From an archaeon (lineage in GTDB: Archaea > Undinarchaeota > Undinarchaeia > Undinarchaeales > JALTGF01), in the NCBI GenBank assembly GCA_027077325.1, contig JALTGF010000175.1, positions 1-5,981 of the forward strand: 5,981 nucleotides of DNA. The letters are read 5' to 3'. The notes under the pieces were generated by a model. It saw only the letters and a list, made by a program, of their open reading frames with translations. It did not search any database and was not told the DNA's origin. How positions within the stretch are numbered: position 1 is the first letter of the stretch; every line of letters begins with the position of its first letter. Of the stretch, positions 1 through 3,799 are shown one piece after another. Both the position numbers and the translations under genes were made by a program.

Positions 1-337
1 TGATTTCACTTGGCAAGACCCAGGCAAACTCCGAGTGCTCCTCTCTGCAAAGATCAACCTCTGTTGAGTTAACTTCAACTAAAACAGGGATCACAACCCA
101 CCTGCCAAAATTGTTTTCAACAATTACTGGATTTCCAGTTTTTAAGACTTCTCCATCCAGACCAGTTTCCTCTTTTAGTTCTCTGAGGGCACAACTCTCC
201 GCAGATTCAAATTCTTTAATATAGCCCGAAACAAAAGCCCACTTATTAGGGGATGTCCTTCGGTCAGGATTTCTATGCAGGATCAAAAATTTATCCTTGA
301 ATTTTGGGATTGCAGTAATTATTAGATGAGTTTCCAT
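1..337 (-). CDS. Nudix hydrolase, C-terminal end missing at window edge
   Basis: The frame opens with ATG at 337-335 and stays open to the left edge, giving 112 complete residues. A complete Nudix box lies at residues 38-60: Gly38, Glu44, then Arg52-Glu53-Leu54-x-Glu56-Glu57-x-Gly59-Leu60, matching GX5EX7REUXEEXGU. The paired glutamates bind the catalytic Mg2+. Nudix enzymes cleave nucleoside diphosphates linked to another group (oxidised NTPs, ADP-ribose, NADH and others); the substrate here cannot be read. The N-terminal strand ending in FLILHR and the later HSEFAWVLPSEI segment are typical of the fold, so about 20-40 residues are probably missing. No Shine-Dalgarno sequence precedes the start, but a TATA box centred about 26 nt upstream suggests a leaderless transcript. 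The gene is divergent from deoxyhypusine synthase. Family assignment is firm; the specific role is open. Confidence 0.95.
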   Translation of the reverse strand, partial: METHLIITAIPKFKDKFLILHRNPDRRTSPNKWAFVSGYIKEFESAESCALRELKEETGLDGEVLKTGNPVIVENNFGRWVVIPVLVEVNSTEVDLCREEHSEFAWVLPSEI

Positions 338-358
338 ACAATTTAATAAGTAAAACAA

Positions 359-368
359 GTATATAATA
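359..368. promoter_or_regulatory. TATA box usable in both directions between Nudix gene and dys
   Basis: The sequence GTATATAATA is nearly symmetric. On the minus strand its centre (about 363) is 26 nt from the Nudix start codon, the usual archaeal spacing from TATA box to transcription start, so the Nudix mRNA would be leaderless. On the plus strand it would start transcription near 389, leaving a leader of about 45 nt that carries the dys ribosome binding site. Start sites are inferred from spacing only. Confidence 0.5.
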
Positions 369-423
369 GATAACAGGGCATATTTGCAAAAGATTAATAA
401 GCACGACGCACATATATGAGGTC

Positions 424-429
424 AGGAGG
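424..429 (+). promoter_or_regulatory. Shine-Dalgarno sequence of dys
   Basis: AGGAGG lies five nucleotides before the ATG at 435 and complements the conserved 3' end of archaeal 16S rRNA. It supports that ATG as the start and shows that dys is translated from a leadered mRNA. The neighbouring Nudix and winged-helix genes lack such a site. Confidence 0.8.
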
Positions 430-434
430 CAAAA

Positions 435-1379
435 ATGGATAAGATACCGGTAAAAGATATTGATTCAAATAAAACTGATGCAGACGAAATTGTTAGAGGG
501 ATGTATGATTCAGGAGGTTTTGTAGCAAAGAAAGTCGGAGTTGGCGTGAATATTTTGGAGGAAATGTTTAAGGATGAAGACGCTGTAAACTTTCTTTCGT
601 TTCCATCATGCATAGTTTCAACTGGGACGCGTGGGGTTATTAAAGAACTTGTAAAAAGGAAGCTTGTGGATGTGATAATTACTACCTGTGGAACCTGGGA
701 CCATGACATTTCAAGGGTTTATGCAGATTACTATCATGGAAGATTTGACATGGACGACCGGAAACTCTGGGCCGAAAGAACACACAGGGAAGGGAATGTA
801 TTAATCCCGCACGAAAACCACGGAGTCATTCTTGAAGAAAAAATTGAGCCAATACTTCAGGAGCTTTGGGACTCTGGAGTTAAGGAGATCAGCACGCACG
901 AATTTACATGGGAACTTGGAAAACACTTGGAAAAGGAGAAAAACAAAGAGGACTCAATTATTTACTGGGCTTGGAAAAATAAGATCCCGTTCTTCGTGCC
1001 TGGACCAACGGATGGAACTGTTGGCTCAAACCTTTGGATGTTTTATGAATCGCATAGGGATTTCAAGGTTAACTTGTTTAAAGATGAACACTACTTAAAC
1101 AACATAGTTTTAGACGCAAAGAAAACTGGCGCTTTAATGATTGGAGGCGGAATTTCAAAGCACCACACAATTTGGTGGAACCAGTTCCGTGGCGGATTGG
1201 ACTATGCGGTTTATATTACTACAGCCCCAGAGTGGGACGGCTCGCTTTCAGGAGCGCGCGTGCGCGAAGGGATTTCCTGGGGAAAAGTCCGTGGTGATGC
1301 AAAGTACATAACAATTGAAGGTGATGCAACAACACTCCTTCCGCTTATGATTCCTAGTGTGATTGAAAGATTGAAGTAA
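435..1379 (+). CDS. dys: Deoxyhypusine synthase
   Basis: This enzyme transfers the aminobutyl group of spermidine (agmatine has been proposed in some archaea) to one lysine of translation factor aIF5A, using NAD. It is cytosolic and acts as a tetramer in studied homologues. At 314 residues it has the usual archaeal length. Visible landmarks are ITTCGTWDHD at 82-91, PGPTDG at 189-194, GGG at 237-239 followed by KHH at 242-244 (human His288 region), DYAVYITTA at 256-264, and the active loop 266-286 with catalytic Lys284 (human Lys329). Asp268, Ser270, Ser272, Glu278 and Trp282 match human Asp313, Ser315, Ser317, Glu323 and Trp327 by eye. Ser198 and Leu271 stand where human has Asp243 and Asp316. 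AGGAGG five nucleotides upstream sets the start. The stop overlaps the next gene's ATG. aIF5A itself is not in the window. Confidence 0.96.
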   Translation: MDKIPVKDIDSNKTDADEIVRGMYDSGGFVAKKVGVGVNILEEMFKDEDAVNFLSFPSCIVSTGTRGVIKELVKRKLVDVIITTCGTWDHDISRVYADYYHGRFDMDDRKLWAERTHREGNVLIPHENHGVILEEKIEPILQELWDSGVKEISTHEFTWELGKHLEKEKNKEDSIIYWAWKNKIPFFVPGPTDGTVGSNLWMFYESHRDFKVNLFKDEHYLNNIVLDAKKTGALMIGGGISKHHTIWWNQFRGGLDYAVYITTAPEWDGSLSGARVREGISWGKVRGDAKYITIEGDATTLLPLMIPSVIERLK

Positions 1380-1939
1380 TGAGACTGGAGTTCAAAATTC
1401 CAATTGAAGAATTGGAGAAAATTTATCCAGAGTTAAAAAATAAATTAAAGGTTGATAGGAAAAAACTTTGGATAGGCTTGCTGGATAAGAGTAAAGAAGA
1501 GATTTATAAGATTATTAGGAGGATTGATTATCCTGCGAGTGAGAGAGAGTTTAATTGGATGTGGGGCTCAAACAAGATTATTGTTGGTGCATACCTTGAT
1601 AAAAAACCAGTAGGGCTTCTTTGGATGTTTTTACATAAGGGCAGACAAGGCATTTATTACTTTATAAAAGTAAAAAGGGGGGTTAGAAACAAAGGGATCG
1701 GAACTGCTTTAGAAATATTTTCATTTGTGCTCTTAAAGTACCTTTATAATAGTGGGGAGGTTAAAACGATATTTGTTTTTAATCCAAATGAGAGAACACA
1801 AGAAAGATTTGAGGAGTATGGATGGCCACCTCAATGGAATAGGGTAACTCCAGTAAAAGTTGAAGATGCTTTTGCATGGATGAGAGGAAGTTTAAATTTG
1901 AAAGAACTGGATGAGTATCTTGAATCTAAAGAAGATTAA
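1379..1939 (+). CDS. GNAT-family N-acetyltransferase, coupled to dys
   Basis: The 186-residue protein carries the acetyl-CoA pyrophosphate-binding signature of GNAT enzymes (R/Q-x-x-G-x-G/A) at residues 103-108, within RNKGIGTAL at 103-111. It is preceded by the strand IYYFIKVKRGVR (92-103) and followed by helix alpha 3. KKPVGLLWMFL (75-85) fits strand beta 4 region, KTIFVFNPNERTQERFEEYGW (129-149) fits strand beta 5 and the closing Tyr-Gly-aromatic of motif B. Residues 1-50 are a charged helical extension that I do not recognise. The start ATG shares its A with the last base of the dys stop (TAATG) and no Shine-Dalgarno is seen, so translation is probably coupled to dys. The target (small molecule, polyamine, protein lysine or N-terminus) is not determined by sequence. 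The fold is well supported; the role is open. Confidence 0.85.
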   Translation: MRLEFKIPIEELEKIYPELKNKLKVDRKKLWIGLLDKSKEEIYKIIRRIDYPASEREFNWMWGSNKIIVGAYLDKKPVGLLWMFLHKGRQGIYYFIKVKRGVRNKGIGTALEIFSFVLLKYLYNSGEVKTIFVFNPNERTQERFEEYGWPPQWNRVTPVKVEDAFAWMRGSLNLKELDEYLESKED

Positions 1940-2271
1940 AGAGAGGATAATTTTTCCCTGTATTCTTTTCTAAGAAGTAAATCCAAGTCTAACAACTTTT
2001 TAACAATTGGATTGTTTAGGTTTAACTTATACAGAGTCGCGTTTCCAACTTTTCTTGTCTTTTTAACAATTTCAAGAGAAGTTAGGTTATTCCAAAAAGT
2101 TTGCAAGGTTATAAAGCTAATTCCTGCATTCTTTGCAATGTCTGTTGGCGAATAATCAAACTCTTGAAAAGTAATAAGAAAATCAATTACTTTTATTAGA
2201 GGATAATCTCCAAGAACTTTTACAAACAAAGTTTTTTCGTCTTCTGTTTTTGATTTTAATTTTTGTTTCAT
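1936..2271 (-). CDS. Small winged helix-turn-helix protein, candidate transcription regulator
   Basis: The product is 111 residues. LGDYPLIKVIDFLI (20-33) forms the first helix, then YSPTDIAKNAGISFITLQTFWNNL (40-63) is a helix-turn-helix with Ala46 and Gly50 at the usual turn positions. LEIVKKTRKVGNATLYKLN (66-84) is the beta-hairpin wing. NPIVKKLLDLDLLLRKEY (87-104) is a C-terminal helix that often serves dimerisation. This layout matches a common family of short archaeal ArsR/MarR-like regulators. No metal-binding cysteines are present, so metal sensing is unlikely. No Shine-Dalgarno precedes the ATG at 2271-2269. It lies 33 nt downstream of the 91-residue gene, so the pair may be co-transcribed. 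Its stop shares bases with the acetyltransferase stop on the other strand. The DNA target and ligand are unknown. Confidence 0.85.
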   Translation of the reverse strand: MKQKLKSKTEDEKTLFVKVLGDYPLIKVIDFLITFQEFDYSPTDIAKNAGISFITLQTFWNNLTSLEIVKKTRKVGNATLYKLNLNNPIVKKLLDLDLLLRKEYREKLSSL

Positions 2272-2345
2272 ATTTATTAATTTAATTTTTTATAATTACT
2301 AATTTTATTTTTTAAATCTACTATTTATATTTTTTGATTCTATTA
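2272..2345. other. Very AT-rich stretch between and into the two winged-helix genes
   Basis: Almost every base here is A or T, covering the 33-nt gap and the end of the 91-residue gene (ESKNINSRFKK). On the minus strand TTATAAAAAA at 2295-2286 is TATA-like but only about 20 nt from the ATG. Another, AAATATAAATAG, reads down from about 2332 to 2321 and would give a leader of roughly 30 nt. Either could give the 111-residue gene its own promoter; neither is convincing. Confidence 0.3.
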
Positions 2346-2580
2346 ATCTGAGAATTTCTTTCGTATATCTAGGATTTAAGGAAACATGAAGGCTGTCCGG
2401 CTTTGGCTTTGTTAGAAGGTAACCAGAGCGTATTAAATTTTTTAAAACAATCTTCACTTCCTTTTTAAGATGACTTGGAAAGCCATGTGTCAAATTTTCA
2501 ATGGAAGTATGTCTTCCGCCCCAATATCCCAGCCGGTCTAATTTGAGTAAAATTGTTTTTACAATTTTTGAGGAATCCAT
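2305..2580 (-). CDS. Small conserved archaeal winged-helix-like protein, function unknown
   Basis: The 91-residue product has an N-terminal helix (MDSSKIVKTILLKLDRLGYW), a Gly-Gly-Arg-His-Thr turn at 21-25, GFPSHLKKEVKIVLKNLIRSGYLLTKP at 33-59 (helix followed by strand) and HVSLNPR at 65-71. I recall short archaeal proteins with the same GFPSH...K(E/D)V...L...G...KP...VSLNP order, but I cannot name a functional family. The pattern of helix, helix, Ser-Gly turn and beta-hairpin resembles a winged helix, so DNA or RNA binding is possible. The protein is basic, with no cysteine. The ATG at 2580-2578 lies about 26 nt from a clear TATA box, which supports this start and a leaderless mRNA. It would be the first gene of a two-gene unit with the 111-residue regulator and is divergent from trpS. 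Confidence 0.78.
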   Translation of the reverse strand: MDSSKIVKTILLKLDRLGYWGGRHTSIENLTHGFPSHLKKEVKIVLKNLIRSGYLLTKPKPDSLHVSLNPRYTKEILRLIESKNINSRFKK

Positions 2581-2602
2581 ACATTTCCAGATTCTTAGAG
2601 CA

Positions 2603-2610
2603 TTTATAAA
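2603..2610 (-). promoter_or_regulatory. TATA box of the winged-helix gene pair
   Basis: TTTATAAA is preceded on the minus strand by the A-rich AAATAAAC, a plausible BRE. Its centre is about 26 nt from the ATG at 2580, the spacing expected if transcription starts at the start codon. No strong Shine-Dalgarno is present, in keeping with a leaderless transcript. Confidence 0.6.
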
Positions 2611-2615
2611 GTTTA

Positions 2616-2635
2616 TTTAACCGGTGTGAGTTAAA
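2616..2635. repeat. Dyad TTTAAC-N8-GTTAAA in the divergent promoter region
   Basis: The two 6-nt arms are exact inverse complements separated by CGGTGTGA. The dyad lies just upstream of both the minus-strand TATA box (gap 5 nt) and the first plus-strand TATA box (gap 9 nt). This is a suitable place for a dimeric regulator to act on both genes. Short AT-rich dyads arise easily by chance, so the call is tentative. Confidence 0.3.
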
Positions 2636-2644
2636 AAGTAAAAC

Positions 2645-2652
2645 TTTATAAT
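2645..2652 (+). promoter_or_regulatory. Upstream TATA box of trpS
   Basis: TTTATAAT follows the purine-rich AAAAAGTAAAAC, a good BRE. Spacing predicts a start near 2674-2676, giving a leader of about 30 nt that contains the GGTGA ribosome binding site. Confidence 0.5.
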
Positions 2653-2669
2653 ATCCATCCCATATTAAC

Positions 2670-2677
2670 TTATAAAA
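2670..2677 (+). promoter_or_regulatory. Second TATA box of trpS
   Basis: TTATAAAA would start transcription near 2700, leaving only about five nucleotides before the trpS ATG. The preceding bases are less BRE-like than at the upstream box. The two boxes together would allow both a leadered and a nearly leaderless trpS mRNA. Confidence 0.4.
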
Positions 2678-2692
2678 CATGATTGATAAATT

Positions 2693-2697
2693 GGTGA
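2693..2697 (+). promoter_or_regulatory. Shine-Dalgarno-like sequence of trpS
   Basis: GGTGA matches part of the GGAGGTGA complement of the 16S rRNA 3' end and sits seven nucleotides before the ATG at 2705. It supports that start for any transcript made from the upstream TATA box. Confidence 0.55.
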
Positions 2698-2704
2698 AAC
2701 TTAA

Positions 2705-3799
2705 ATGAAACCTGCAATTGACCCTTGGACAACGGCACAAATTGAGAATTACAAGGAACTTTTTGATACCTTTGGAATTAAGCCATTTACCCCTTTTGTT
2801 AAGAAACTAAAAGACCCACATCTTTTAATGAAGCGAGGAGTTGTTATTGGGCACCGCGATTTTGACAGGATTTATGATGCAATTAAAAACAAGGAGGATT
2901 TTGCAATGCTTACGGGGCTAATGCCCTCTGGCCCATTTCACTTTGGGCATAAGATGGTTGCTGACCAAATAATTTGGTACCAAAAGCAAGGGGCAGAAGT
3001 TTTTATAACGGTCGCTGACATTGAAGCGTATGCAGTTAGAAACATACCATTAGAAAAATGCAGGGAAACCGCAATTAATGAATACATAGCAAATTATATT
3101 GCCCTTGGGCTAAAGCCAAAAAAAGCCCATATTTATTTCCAGTCAGACTACAAAAAAGAATACTATCGGCTTAAGTCAATGATTTCAAAGAGGGCAACAC
3201 TAAACGAATTCAAGGCAATTTATGGCGATGACATAAGTCCTGCAAAAATAAATGCAGTGCTACATCAAGTTGCAGACATCTTGCATCCGCAACTCCCAGA
3301 GTTTGGAGGAAAAAGACCGGTTATAGTTCCAGTCGGAGTTGACCAGGACCCACACATAAGATTAACAAGAGATATTGCTTCGCGCGCATCTGAGTTTGAC
3401 TTTATTTTGCCAAGCTCAACATACCACCGTTTCCAAACAGGAATCCGCGGCGGGAAGATGAGTTCAAGCAAGCCGGAGTCTTTTATTGCTTTAAATGAAA
3501 ACCCTGAAATTGCCGTTAAAAAATTAAAGACAGCACTTACAGGCGGCAGAGACACAGTTGAAGAGCAAAAGAAACTCGGAGGAACTCCTGAGAACTGCGT
3601 AATTTATGAATTTTATCTCTATCACTTAATTCCAGATGATAAGGAACTTAAAAAGGTTTATGAAAATTGCAGGGCAGGAAAACTTTTGTGCGGAGAAAAC
3701 AAAGCCCGCGCAGTTGAGCTTCTTGAAAAATTCTTAAAAGAACACCAGAAAAAATTGGAAAAAGCAAGAAATCAAGTTGACAAATACATTACTTCTTAA
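2705..3799 (+). CDS. trpS: Tryptophanyl-tRNA synthetase, archaeal type
   Basis: This class I aminoacyl-tRNA synthetase charges tRNA-Trp with tryptophan using ATP in the cytosol. The 364-residue length is normal for archaeal enzymes. The HIGH signature appears as His79-Phe-Gly-His82 in LMPSGPFHFGHKM (72-84), and the KMSKS signature as KMSSS at 251-255 in RGGKMSSSKPES. VPVGVDQDPHIRLTRDIA (208-225) is the conserved segment of the Rossmann domain typical of archaeal/eukaryotic TrpRS. The N-terminal IDPWTT (5-10) and the start GHRDFD (49-54) segment also fit that type, as does the helical C-terminal anticodon-binding part after about 260. The start is set by the family N-terminus and GGTGA seven nucleotides upstream. 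It is divergent from the winged-helix pair, and its last 11 nt overlap the converging surface-protein gene. No tryptophan-rich leader peptide is present. Confidence 0.97.
   Translation: MKPAIDPWTTAQIENYKELFDTFGIKPFTPFVKKLKDPHLLMKRGVVIGHRDFDRIYDAIKNKEDFAMLTGLMPSGPFHFGHKMVADQIIWYQKQGAEVFITVADIEAYAVRNIPLEKCRETAINEYIANYIALGLKPKKAHIYFQSDYKKEYYRLKSMISKRATLNEFKAIYGDDISPAKINAVLHQVADILHPQLPEFGGKRPVIVPVGVDQDPHIRLTRDIASRASEFDFILPSSTYHRFQTGIRGGKMSSSKPESFIALNENPEIAVKKLKTALTGGRDTVEEQKKLGGTPENCVIYEFYLYHLIPDDKELKKVYENCRAGKLLCGENKARAVELLEKFLKEHQKKLEKARNQVDKYITS

Noticed and set aside
416..442. Eight-codon frame (MRSGGKNG) overlapping the dys ribosome binding site and start
   Set aside because: It has no ribosome binding site of its own and reads through the AGGAGG of dys; at this length it is expected by chance.
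422..709. Minus-strand open frame inside dys and its leader
   Set aside because: It is the antisense shadow of the conserved dys coding region and has no domain or promoter.
832..1098. Plus-strand second-frame open reading frame inside dys
   Set aside because: It lies wholly within conserved DHS sequence in another frame and its product resembles no protein fold.
1951..1955. T5 run after the acetyltransferase as a terminator
   Set aside because: Too short to call a terminator, and it lies inside the opposite gene; a similar T4 after trpS was rejected for the same reason.
2581..2704. Possible small RNA or tRNA in the largest gap
   Set aside because: No cloverleaf, box C/D or other RNA signature is visible; the stretch is fully accounted for by two divergent promoters.
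2498..2740. Minus-strand frame spanning the winged-helix gene start and the trpS promoter
   Set aside because: It covers two promoters and the trpS start, and its Cys/Lys-rich product has no recognisable pattern; the 91-residue frame is far better supported.
3265..3555. Minus-strand open frame inside trpS
   Set aside because: Antisense shadow of the conserved catalytic region of TrpRS.
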